Assembly (NCBI RefSeq): GCF_024451105.1
Contig: NZ_JANGEY010000003.1
Location: 124,001-188,000, forward strand
Direction of reading: 5' to 3'
DNA: 64,000 nt
DNA from: Stutzerimonas stutzeri
GTDB taxonomy: Bacteria; Pseudomonadota; Gammaproteobacteria; Pseudomonadales; Pseudomonadaceae
Made by a program: the position numbers and the translations under genes. Shown here piece after piece: positions 7,899 through 17,914 of this stretch; within the stretch, counting starts at the first letter, position 1; each line of letters opens with the position of its first letter. The notes beneath the pieces were generated by a model. That model saw nothing but the letters and a program-made list of their open reading frames with translations. It was not told the DNA's origin and did no database searches.

Positions 7899-7943
7899 AA
7901 GCACAACGCCCGCCCTGATCTTCAGGGCGGGCGTTGTGCTTTG
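7899..7943 (+). terminator. strong bidirectional-looking terminator
   Basis: An 18-bp perfect stem (GCACAACGCCCGCCCTGA and its complement) around TCT is flanked by AA and TTT. It ends the flavin reductase-SDR operon. Confidence 0.9.
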
Positions 7944-7950
7944 TGGCGTC

Positions 7951-8009
7951 TGTAGGGGCGAATTCATTCGCCTGAAGGCCGCGTAAGGACGAATGAATTC
8001 GCCCCTACA
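7951..8009. repeat. REP-like inverted-repeat element, copy 3
   Basis: A 59-bp copy with 22/23-bp arms; the right arm carries one extra base (GGACGAATG). It lies between the terminator of SDR 2 and the convergent esterase stop codon. Confidence 0.9.
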
Positions 8010-8012
8010 GCT

Positions 8013-8936
8013 TTATGCCAGCGCGTTGCGCAGATCGGCTGCGGCCAGCTCCAGCGCCGCGGCGGCGCCCTGGACCAGCGGGGCGAAGCTGGCGAAGCCG
8101 TGGATCATGCCGCTGGCGCGCTCAAGGCGCACCGCCACGCCGGCGGCGCGCAGGCGCTCGGCGAAGGCCTCGCCCTCGTCGCGCAGCGGGTCGAGCTCGG
8201 CGCTGAGCAGGGTGGTCGGCGGCAGCCGCGCCAGGTCCTCGGCGAGCAGCGGCGAGGCCAGCGGCTCCGCGGCCTGCTCGGCGCGCTCCAGGTACTGGGC
8301 GCGGAACCACTCCATCATCGCCCGGCTGAGGAAGTAGCCGTCGGCGAAGGCCTCATAGGAGGCGCTGGCGCAGCGCAGGTCGGTGACCGGGTAGAACAGG
8401 CACTGGTAGGCGACGCGCGGGCCGCCCTGCTGCGCGGCCTGGCGGCAGGCGGCGATGGCCAGGTTGCCGCCGGCGCTGTCGCCGGCCACGGCCAGGCGGG
8501 AGGTGTCGAGCTGCAGCTCGGCACCGCGCCCGGCCAGATCGCGCAGGGCGTGGAAGGCGTCCAGCGCGGCGGCCGGATAGCGCGCCTCGGGCGCGCGCCG
8601 GTAGTCCACCGACACCACCGCCGCGCCGCTGAGCAGGGCCAGGCGGCGGCACAGCTCGTCGTGGCTGTCGAGGTCGCAGAGCACGAAGCCGCCGCCGTGG
8701 AAGAACACCAGCAGCGGCAGGCCGGCCTGCGCCTGCGGCCGGTACAGGCGCGCCGCCAGCGGCCCGGCGGCGCCGGCGACGCTCAGCTCGCGCACCTCGG
8801 CCAAGGGCGTCGGCGCGTACAGCGGCGGCATGGTGCTGGCCTGGCGCAGGGTCGCGGCGTCCAGATGGGCGAAGTCGGGGGCCGGCTGGGCGGTCATCTG
8901 CGCGAGCAGGGCGGCGATCTGCGGATCAAGCGACAT
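8013..8936 (-). CDS. alpha/beta hydrolase, hormone-sensitive-lipase-type esterase
   Basis: The 307-residue esterase of the HSL (family IV) group has the oxyanion motif HGGGF at residues 80-84, YRRAPEARYPAA after it, and the nucleophile GDSAGG with Ser154. The acid lies in SAELDPLRDEG and the His in SGMIHGFAS. Such enzymes hydrolyse short esters or lactones, for example the product of a Baeyer-Villiger-type step; that use is inferred from the neighbouring flavin monooxygenase. Its start overlaps the end of the upstream SDR by 11 bp, which indicates translational coupling in one operon driven from operator e. Confidence 0.93.
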   Translation of the reverse strand: MSLDPQIAALLAQMTAQPAPDFAHLDAATLRQASTMPPLYAPTPLAEVRELSVAGAAGPLAARLYRPQAQAGLPLLVFFHGGGFVLCDLDSHDELCRRLALLSGAAVVSVDYRRAPEARYPAAALDAFHALRDLAGRGAELQLDTSRLAVAGDSAGGNLAIAACRQAAQQGGPRVAYQCLFYPVTDLRCASASYEAFADGYFLSRAMMEWFRAQYLERAEQAAEPLASPLLAEDLARLPPTTLLSAELDPLRDEGEAFAERLRAAGVAVRLERASGMIHGFASFAPLVQGAAAALELAAADLRNALA

Positions 8937-9759
8937 GGGCGTCTCCTTGTGGGTCGAAGGGGGCGAACTGCGGGTTGCGTTCCTCCAGCACCGACTCCAG
9001 GCGGGCGCGCAGCGCCGGCTTGAAGCCCTTGTGCGGCAGGATCCAGAAGCGTTTCTCGGCGATGGCGGCGAACACCAGCTCGGCCAGCTCGGCCGTGCTC
9101 ATGCCCTGGCGGATCTGCCCGTCGAGCAGGCGGTTCAGTTCGCTGGTGGCGCCCAGGCCCTGGTCGGAGGTCATGATCTCGCTGGCCACCGGCCCCGGGC
9201 ACAGCACCGAGACGCCGACCGGCGCGTTCAGCGCCGCCAGCTCGTAGTGCAGGCTCTCGGAGAGGGCCACCACCGCCTGCTTGCTGACGTTGTAGGCGGC
9301 CATGAACGGGCTGTTGAGCAGGCCGGCCAGGGAGGCGGTGTTGACCACGTGGGCCGGCCGGCCCTGGGCCAGCAGCAGCGGCAGGAAGGCGCGGACGCCG
9401 TTGATCACGCCGCCCAGGTTGACCGCCAGGGCGCGCTGCCACTGCTCATCGCCGAGTTCCCAGCAGCTGCCGGTCTGCATCACCCCGGCGTTGTTGAACA
9501 GCAGGTCGACCGCGCCGAAGCGCGCCACGGCGGCGTCGCGCAGGCGCTCCAGTTGCGCGGCATCGGCCACGTCGGTGACCTGGGTGAGCACCTGCACGCC
9601 CTGCTCGCGCAGGCGCGAGGCGAGGCGCTCGAGGGCCTCGCCGTCGCGGTCGGCGAGGACCAGGTGCAGTCGCTCGGGGATGGCCCGTTCGGCCAGGCCG
9701 CGGCCGATGCCGCTGGCCGCGCCGGTGATCACCGCGACGCGGTGCTGGGGTGGGTGCAT
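8926..9759 (-). CDS. SDR family oxidoreductase 3
   Basis: The 277-residue SDR has TGAASGIG at residues 12-19, NNAG at 89-92 and the catalytic set Ser143, Tyr156 and Lys160 (YNVSK). It is longer than SDRs 1 and 2, with a C-terminal tail (RFWILPHKGFKPALRARLE) found in SDRs encoded next to BVMO- and esterase-type genes. It is first in a two-gene operon with the HSL esterase (11-bp overlap). A LuxR-type operator lies 64 bp upstream of the start. Confidence 0.92.
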   Translation of the reverse strand: MHPPQHRVAVITGAASGIGRGLAERAIPERLHLVLADRDGEALERLASRLREQGVQVLTQVTDVADAAQLERLRDAAVARFGAVDLLFNNAGVMQTGSCWELGDEQWQRALAVNLGGVINGVRAFLPLLLAQGRPAHVVNTASLAGLLNSPFMAAYNVSKQAVVALSESLHYELAALNAPVGVSVLCPGPVASEIMTSDQGLGATSELNRLLDGQIRQGMSTAELAELVFAAIAEKRFWILPHKGFKPALRARLESVLEERNPQFAPFDPQGDAHVA

Positions 9760-9823
9760 GGCTGTGCGCTCCTCGCTGGTCTGCCAGATGCCCGCCGTTA
9801 TTTCAGGCGGGCAGGGGCGTCGC

Positions 9824-9841
9824 TACGTCCGAGCGGACTAA
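9824..9841. promoter_or_regulatory. LuxR-type operator e
   Basis: TACGTCCGAGCGGACTAA. Read toward SDR 3 it is TTAGTCCGCTCGGACGTA, an excellent match to the island consensus, 64 bp before that start codon. It is also about 190 bp before the LuxR gene, so autoregulation is possible. Confidence 0.65.
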
Positions 9842-10027
9842 GGCAAAAGCGTGGTACGGGGGGAGAATGGGGGCGCGGGTATCCTGCTCCAGCCGGGGCA
9901 GGGCCATCGCTCGAACGTGCAGGAGTGGATTCGTGCACGACCCGCCACGCTACCGCCCGGAATGCGTCAGGAGGGCGGGCGACGGACTGCCCGGCCATGT
10001 CGTTGCTCCAGTTCAGAAGGCCGTAAT

Positions 10028-11200
10028 ATGCTGCAGATCGTCCAGAACAATTACAAAGTGCCACCCATCATGACTGCTTCTCTCACTCTGGAACGCCTCG
10101 GCGACATGCTCGGGCACCTCTATCAGGGCCCGCTGGAGTCCGTGCCCTGGAACACCTTTCTGGACGAGCTCAAGGACCTGCTGGCCTCCAGGTACGCCAC
10201 CTTCATCCTGCGCCCGCCGAGCCAGCACGTGGACGGCCTGAGCATCTCCACCGCGGGGGCCTCGGAGGAGGTCACCAGCTCCTACCACCAGCACTTCTAT
10301 CGCCTCGACCCCTTCGTCGACCTGCCGAACCGCCAGGTGGTCTCGCTCACCGAGTTCGTCGCCCTGAACGACTGGCTGAACTCGGACTTCTACAAGAGCT
10401 TCATGGAGCCGACCGACGTGTTCCATGTGCTTGGCGCCGACATCAACACCGCCGACGGCGCCCAGTGCCGCATCCGCATCAGCCGCGGGCGCAGCGATCC
10501 GCCGTTCAACCAGGCCGACAAGGACCTGCTGACCCTGTTCCTGCCGCACCTGGAGCGGGCGATGATCCTGCACATGCGCCTGAACCGCATCGAGAGCGAG
10601 CGCGACCTGTACGCCGGCGCGGTGGACCAGATGGCGGTCGGCACCATCCTGCTCGATTCGGACGGCAAGGTGCTGCAGATGAACCGGGTCGCCGAGCAGC
10701 TGGTGCAGGAGAAGGACGGCGTCAAGCTGGTCAGCGACGGGCTGCAGGTCGGCACGCCGCGCGACAGCCAGAAGTTCCGCCAGCTGATCAAGCAGGCGCT
10801 GCTGTCGCAGAAGAGCGGCAACCCCTCGGTGGTCGAGGCCATGCGCGTGCAGCGTCCCTCCGGCCGCGCCGACTTCGGCATCGTGGTGCGCTCGGTGCCG
10901 CCGGGCGAGTGGAGCGGGGCGAAGCAGTGTCCCGCCGTGGCCATCTTCATCGGCGACCCGGAGCAGGAGTCGCGGCCGCCGCAGGAGATCGTCCGCGCGC
11001 TGTTCGACCTGACCCCCTCGGAAGCGCAGATCTCCCTGCTGCTGGCCAACGGCCTGACCCTGGACGAGGCCTCCGACGAGCTGGGCATCAGCCGCAACAC
11101 CGCCCGCGCGCACCTGCGCTCGACCTTCTCCAAGACCGGCGTGACCCGCCAGACCATGCTGGTGCGCCTGATCCTGCGCAGCGTCGCCACCCTCGGCTGA
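10028..11200 (+). CDS. LuxR-family transcriptional regulator of the catabolic island
   Basis: This is a 390-residue regulator. The C-terminal DNA-binding domain (last about 65 residues) has the LuxR/GerE pattern LTPSEAQISLLLANGLTLDEASDELGIS followed by the recognition helix NTARAHLRSTFSKTGV. The N-terminal part contains a PAS/GAF-like sensor (GTILLDSDGKVLQMNRVAEQLV near residue 220). The ATG at 10028 is preferred over 10070 because AGAAGG lies 7 bases upstream; the later ATG has none. It is the only regulator in the island and lies beside repeated CGGAC-type palindromes, so it is the best candidate for binding them. The inducer is unknown. Confidence 0.9.
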   Translation: MLQIVQNNYKVPPIMTASLTLERLGDMLGHLYQGPLESVPWNTFLDELKDLLASRYATFILRPPSQHVDGLSISTAGASEEVTSSYHQHFYRLDPFVDLPNRQVVSLTEFVALNDWLNSDFYKSFMEPTDVFHVLGADINTADGAQCRIRISRGRSDPPFNQADKDLLTLFLPHLERAMILHMRLNRIESERDLYAGAVDQMAVGTILLDSDGKVLQMNRVAEQLVQEKDGVKLVSDGLQVGTPRDSQKFRQLIKQALLSQKSGNPSVVEAMRVQRPSGRADFGIVVRSVPPGEWSGAKQCPAVAIFIGDPEQESRPPQEIVRALFDLTPSEAQISLLLANGLTLDEASDELGISRNTARAHLRSTFSKTGVTRQTMLVRLILRSVATLG

Positions 11201-11268
11201 GGCCGTGCGTACGCGACCGGTCCGTCGCCCGGGCGCGCATGTACGCCCGGGGCGGCTTGCCGCGCAGG

Positions 11269-12024
11269 CTAGCGCGAGTCCCGCCGCGTGGCATTCCTGG
11301 CCAACTGGTCGAGCATCGCCACGCCCTTGCCCAGGTACCGGCTGGCGCTTCGGGAGACTACCGTCTGGCCGTCCGCCTGCAGGCGCTGGCGTACGAAGTT
11401 GTAGTTCATCCGCACCTCGTTCAGCGTCGTTCCGAGCTCCGGCGCGCTGTCCAGCAGGGTCTCGAGGCTGGCGCCGATGCGTCGGTCGATGCGCTTGTAG
11501 CTGTGTTCGTCCAGCGCCACCGAGTGGATGCCGATATTGCTGAAGCCCTTGCTCTGGTAGAGCAGCAGCATGCGGCTCATGTCCAGGCTGGCCTGATGCA
11601 GGTTGGCGACCGCGGGCGTCGGCTCTGCCGTCTCGAGATAGGCGGCTGCGGCGGCCCTGTCCAGGTCGCCCTGGGCGTGCAGCACCGGGTTGAGCGCCGA
11701 GGTGTAGAGCACGCTGGGGCTTTCCGGCTGGCGCTCGAGTTCGCCGATGCTGGCCTGCAGGCGGTGCACGGCTTCGGCGATCTCCGGCCTGGCCGCCACG
11801 GCGGCCGCCAGGCTGTCGAGCTCGCGCAGATTACGTCGGTAAGCCTCGCGCACCTGCGGATCGAACGCCGCTGCCGGGTCCTGGTTGTTGAAGTAGACGA
11901 GCAGGCTCGCGCACAGCAGGAAGCCATGGGTGCGGATCTCGTGCAGCTGCTGCGCGACGGACGACTCGGCTCTTGCCGTGAGCGACAGGAGCAGCAAAGC
12001 GAAGGCGAGGATGACTCCGTGCAT
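11269..12024 (-). CDS. exported protein of unknown function
   Basis: The 251-residue protein has a clear signal peptide (HGVILAFALLLLSLTARA, cleavage near residue 19). The mature part is largely helical with repeated charged and Leu-rich segments (EAYRRNLRELDSLAAAVAARPEIAEAVHRL). I do not recognise a family. It probably acts in the periplasm. It faces the LuxR gene convergently. Operator f lies 159 bp upstream but appears to point the other way. Codon use and GC match the surroundings. Confidence 0.75.
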   Translation of the reverse strand: MHGVILAFALLLLSLTARAESSVAQQLHEIRTHGFLLCASLLVYFNNQDPAAAFDPQVREAYRRNLRELDSLAAAVAARPEIAEAVHRLQASIGELERQPESPSVLYTSALNPVLHAQGDLDRAAAAAYLETAEPTPAVANLHQASLDMSRMLLLYQSKGFSNIGIHSVALDEHSYKRIDRRIGASLETLLDSAPELGTTLNEVRMNYNFVRQRLQADGQTVVSRSASRYLGKGVAMLDQLARNATRRDSR

Positions 12025-12474
12025 GTTTTTATCCTTGGCGATGGTCCGGTATCGATGCCGGCGGCCTGGGGAGGGCGGCCGCTGTCCGCACGGAGCCTGT
12101 CTCCGCGCGACGACAGCTCGGCGTACCTCCCGCCGGAGCGGCGGCCCCGCCGCGCATTAGATCCCCGGGCGACTGCCCTGCCTATCGTCTGGCCGGACGA
12201 TGTCGGAGCGTTGCGCTTGCGCATGTCCCGTCGACCGGCTCCCGAGGCTCGGCGCAGGCCGAGCGCGTAGCTGAACGCCAGCGCCGACTTTCGCGTGGCG
12301 CGCCGGCGGTCTATACCAGCATCGAGGGATGCTTCTGGAGCACAGGCGGGCGTTGTTCTGCGCGGGGGCAGCGGCCTGCAGGGCGGTTCCGGCCCGAACC
12401 GATTCCGCGCCTGCGGCTGGCTCGAGAGAGGCGCTCATGAGCCCGCAATCCCACTCCCCGGCGCAGGCCGTCTG
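12025..12474. other. intergenic stretch with one operator-like site and decayed sequence
   Basis: No convincing gene is seen in these 450 bases; open frames here lack ribosome-binding sites and recognisable residues. The stretch holds operator f (12184-12201). It runs into the in-frame remnant of an FAD-dependent amino-acid dehydrogenase, and probably represents the eroded 5' part and promoter of that lost gene. Confidence 0.5.
12184..12201. promoter_or_regulatory. LuxR-type operator f (orphan)
   Basis: ATCGTCTGGCCGGACGAT matches the island consensus best when read rightwards. No intact gene begins 60-85 bp to the right; only a decayed dehydrogenase lies there. Confidence 0.5.
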
Positions 12475-12732
12475 CCCGAGCTGCGGACCGGCAGCGTCGA
12501 GTACGGCGTCGGCTACCGTCCGTCCCTGCCCGATGCCAAGCCGGTGATCGACCGCTCGCGGCGTCTCGCCAACGTGTACCTGGCCTTCGGCCACGGCCAG
12601 CTCGGCCTGATCCTCGCCGCCGGCACCGGGCGGCTGATCGCCGACCTGGTCGCCGGCCGCCCGCCCGGGCAGGACCCGAGGCCCTTCAGGGCCAACCGCT
12701 TCGCGCTGCTCGGCGCTGCGGAACGACCCTGA
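12475..12732 (+). pseudogene. C-terminal remnant of a DadA-like FAD-dependent D-amino-acid dehydrogenase
   Basis: In frame this reads YGVGYRPSLPDAKPVI, then NVYLAFGHGQLGLILAAGTG and LIADLVAGRPP, ending PFRANRF plus a short tail. This is the conserved C-terminal FAD-contacting segment of DadA/glycine-oxidase-type enzymes (R-PSLPD-PVIG; NVFYAFGHGHLGLT; PFRADRF). About 80 residues of an enzyme of over 400 are left, with no start codon or N-terminal GxGxxG motif upstream. The expected Gly in PVIG is Asp here (PVIDRS). It is convergent with ETF-QO, 19 bp away. Confidence 0.8.
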
Positions 12733-12751
12733 GGGCCTGTCGGCGGGTCGA

Positions 12752-14407
12752 TCACATGTTGGGGTAGTTCGGCCCGCCGGTGCCTTCCGGGGCCACCCAG
12801 GTGATGTTCTGCGCCGGGTCCTTGATGTCGCAGGTCTTGCAGTGCACGCAGTTCTGCGCGTTGATCTGGAACTTCTGCTCGCCGTTTTCCTGGGTGACCA
12901 CCTCGTACACCCCGGCCGGGCAGTAGCGCTGCGCCGGTTCGTCGTAGAGCGGCAGGTTCCTGGCCAGCGGGATCGACGCGTCGGCCAGCTTCAGGTGGCA
13001 GGGCTGGTCTTCCTCGTGGTTGGTGTTGGAGAGGAACACCGAGGACAGCTTGTCGAAGCTGAGCTTGCCGTCCGGCTTGGGATAGTCGATGCGCTGGGAG
13101 TCGGCGGCCGGCTTCAGGGTGGCATGGTCCGGCGTGTTGTCGTGCAGGGTCAGCGGGATCTTGCCGCCGAACAGGTTCTGGTCGACGAAGTTGAACGCGC
13201 CGCCGAGGATCGCGCCGAACTTGTGGATCGCCGCGCCGAAGTTGCGGCTGCGGTACAGCTCGTCGTACAGCCAGCTGTCCTCGAAGGCCTTGACGTAGTT
13301 GTTCAGCTCGTCGCCGCCCTCGCGGCCGGCGGCCAGCGCCTCGACGATCGCCTCGGCGGCGAGCATGCCGGACTTCATCGCGGTGTGGCTGCCCTTGATC
13401 TTGGCGAAGTTGAGGGTGCCGGCGTCGCAGCCGATCAGCGCACCGCCGGGGAAGACCATCTTCGGCAGCGAGTTGAGGCCGCCCTTGCAGATGGCGCGGG
13501 CGCCGTAGGCGATGCGCTTGCCGCCTTCCAGGTACTGCCTGATCACCGGGTGGTGCTTGTAGCGCTGGAACTCGTCGAACGGCGACAGGTAGGGGTTGCT
13601 GTAGGACAGGTCGACGATCAGGCCGACCACCACCTGGTGGTTCTCCAGGTGATAGAGGAAGGAGCCGCCCGGGTTGTCGTCGTTCAGCGGCCAGCCGGCG
13701 GTGTGCACCACCAGGCCCTGCTCGTGCTTGCTCGGGTCGATCTCCCACAGCTCCTTGATGCCGATGCCGTAGTGCTGGGCGTCGGCCTGGGCGTCGAGCT
13801 TGTACCTGGCGATCAGCTGCTTGCCGATGTGGCCGCGGCAGCCTTCGGCGAACAGGGTGTACCTGGCGCGCAGCTCCATGCCCGGGGTGTACAGGCCGTC
13901 CTTGGGCTTGCCCTCGTGGTCGACGCCCAGGTCGCCGGTGACGATGCCGCGCACCACGCCGTGCGCGTCGATCAGCGCTTCCTGGGCGGCGAAGCCCGGG
14001 TAGATCTCGACGCCGAGGTTCTCGGCCTGCTGGGCCAGCCAGCGGCACAGGTTGCCGAGGGAGACGATGTAGTTGCCCTCGTTGTGCATGGTCCTGGGCA
14101 CGGCGAAGTCGGGGATCCTGCGCGCGGCCTCGGCGTCCTTGAGCAGGTAGATGTCGTCGCGCTTGACCGGGGTGTTCAGCGGGGCGCCGAGGCTCTTCCA
14201 GTCGGGGAACAGCTCGGCCAGCGCGCGCGGCTCGAACACCGCGCCGGAGAGGATGTGGGCGCCGACTTCGGAGCCTTTCTCCACCACGCAGACGCTGAGC
14301 TCCTGGCCGGCTTCGGCGGCCTTCTGCTTCAGGCGGCAGGCGGCGGAGAGACCGGCGGGGCCGGCGCCGACCACCACCACGTCGAATTCCATGTATTCGC
14401 GTTGCAT
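12752..14407 (-). CDS. electron transfer flavoprotein-ubiquinone oxidoreductase
   Basis: The 551-residue ETF-QO passes electrons from reduced ETF to ubiquinone at the inner membrane. The N-terminal FAD motif is VVVGAGPAGLSAACRL. The quinone/membrane-associated region carries GCRGHIGKQLI and a long GGALIGCDAGTLNFAKIKG segment. The C-terminal 4Fe-4S ligands lie in CPAGVYEV and CVHCKTC. The start at 14407 (MQREYMEFD) is preferred because GAGGAAACGACAC precedes it; an upstream start at 14425 would add six residues. It is last in an operon with thiolase and a FadB-like protein, so it completes a beta-oxidation electron path. Confidence 0.97.
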   Translation of the reverse strand: MQREYMEFDVVVVGAGPAGLSAACRLKQKAAEAGQELSVCVVEKGSEVGAHILSGAVFEPRALAELFPDWKSLGAPLNTPVKRDDIYLLKDAEAARRIPDFAVPRTMHNEGNYIVSLGNLCRWLAQQAENLGVEIYPGFAAQEALIDAHGVVRGIVTGDLGVDHEGKPKDGLYTPGMELRARYTLFAEGCRGHIGKQLIARYKLDAQADAQHYGIGIKELWEIDPSKHEQGLVVHTAGWPLNDDNPGGSFLYHLENHQVVVGLIVDLSYSNPYLSPFDEFQRYKHHPVIRQYLEGGKRIAYGARAICKGGLNSLPKMVFPGGALIGCDAGTLNFAKIKGSHTAMKSGMLAAEAIVEALAAGREGGDELNNYVKAFEDSWLYDELYRSRNFGAAIHKFGAILGGAFNFVDQNLFGGKIPLTLHDNTPDHATLKPAADSQRIDYPKPDGKLSFDKLSSVFLSNTNHEEDQPCHLKLADASIPLARNLPLYDEPAQRYCPAGVYEVVTQENGEQKFQINAQNCVHCKTCDIKDPAQNITWVAPEGTGGPNYPNM

Positions 14408-14425
14408 GTGTCGTTTCCTCGCCAA

Positions 14426-15616
14426 CTAGCCGATGCGCTCGAAGATCGCCGCGATGCCCTGGCCGCCGCCGATGCACATGGTCACCAGCGCGTAGCGGCC
14501 GCCGATGCGCTGCAGTTCGTAGAGCGCCTTGACGGTGATGATCGCGCCGGTGGCGCCGATCGGGTGGCCGAGGGAGATGCCCGAGCCGTTGGGGTTGACC
14601 CTGGCCGGGTCGAGGCCGAGTTCGCGGGTCACCGCGCAGGCCTGGGCGGCGAACGCCTCGTTGGCCTCGATCACGTCCAGGTCGGCGACGGCGAGGCCGG
14701 CGCGCTGCAGGGCCAGCTTCGAGGCCGGCACCGGGCCGATGCCCATGTGCATGGGGTCGACGCCGGCCAGGGCGTAGGAGACCAGCCGGGCCAGCGGCTG
14801 GAGTCCGCGGCGCTCGGCGGCGCCGCGCTCCATCAGCAGCAGCGCGGCGGCGCCGTCGTTGAGGCTGGAGGCGTTGCCGGCGGTGACGGTGCCGCCCTCG
14901 CGCTCGAAGGCCGGCCTGAGCTTGCCCAGCTCCTCGAGGGTCACGTCGCCGCGCACGTGCTCGTCGGTGTCGAACAGCACTTCGCCGCGGCGGGTCTTCA
15001 GGGTGACCGGCAGGATCTGTTCCCTGAAGCGGCCTTCGGCGATGGCGCGGGCGGCGCGGCGGTGCGATTCCACCGCCAGCTCGTCCTGATCCTTGCGGGA
15101 GATGTCGTAGGTGCGCCGTACGTTCTCGGCGGTGATGCCCATGTGCACCTTGTGCAGCGGGTCGGTGAGCGCGCCGACCATCATGTCGACCATCCCGGTG
15201 TCGCCCATCCGTGCACCGAAGCGCATCGCCGGGGCGGCGTAGGGGGCGCGGCTCATGCTTTCCGCGCCGCCGGCCAGGGCGATCTCGGCGTCGCCGAGGA
15301 GGATGTTCTGCGCTGCGCTGACGATGGCCTGCAGGCCCGAGCCGCACAGGCGGTTGAGGGTCAGGGCGGTGGAGCGTTCGCTGACGCCGCTGTTCAGGGC
15401 GACCAGCCGCGACAGGTACATGTCGACGGCCTCGGTGTGGATGACGTTGCCGAACACCACCTGGTCGACCTCGTCGCCGCCGACCCCGGCGCGCTGCAGG
15501 GCCTCACGGGCCACCCGGGCGCCCAGTTCGGTGGGGGCGAGATCCTTGAGGCTGCCGCCGAAGTCGCCGATGGCGGTACGCACGCCGCTGACGATCACTA
15601 CTTCACGCTGATTCAT
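14426..15616 (-). CDS. acetyl-CoA acetyltransferase/beta-ketothiolase
   Basis: The 396-residue thiolase carries the acyl-accepting Cys in LNRLCGSGLQAI (about residue 90), the motifs NEAFAAQA and GHPIGATGA, and the second active-site Cys in CIGGGQG. It cleaves 3-ketoacyl-CoA to acetyl-CoA plus a shortened acyl-CoA, or the reverse. The ATG at 15616 (MNQREVVIVSGVRT) is the family start. It lies between the FadB-like gene (about 50 bp upstream) and ETF-QO (18 bp downstream), in one operon. Confidence 0.96.
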   Translation of the reverse strand: MNQREVVIVSGVRTAIGDFGGSLKDLAPTELGARVAREALQRAGVGGDEVDQVVFGNVIHTEAVDMYLSRLVALNSGVSERSTALTLNRLCGSGLQAIVSAAQNILLGDAEIALAGGAESMSRAPYAAPAMRFGARMGDTGMVDMMVGALTDPLHKVHMGITAENVRRTYDISRKDQDELAVESHRRAARAIAEGRFREQILPVTLKTRRGEVLFDTDEHVRGDVTLEELGKLRPAFEREGGTVTAGNASSLNDGAAALLLMERGAAERRGLQPLARLVSYALAGVDPMHMGIGPVPASKLALQRAGLAVADLDVIEANEAFAAQACAVTRELGLDPARVNPNGSGISLGHPIGATGAIITVKALYELQRIGGRYALVTMCIGGGQGIAAIFERIG

Positions 15617-15666
15617 CGCTGTTTCCTTGTTCTTGTCTGCAAAGTTCTGGTGAGCAAAGTCGCTGG

Positions 15667-17775
<2,109 letters not shown>

Positions 17776-17914
17776 GGCGGTTCCCTTGATTGTTGTTGTG
17801 CAGGGAGATGGGGTGTCGGAGTTGTAGCAGGCCGGCCAGGCGGCGCGCTTCGAACCGCGGGTGGAATTGCGGGTGGAGGCGGGTGGACAGGAGGGTGGAG
17901 GCGGGCGCGCCTGC

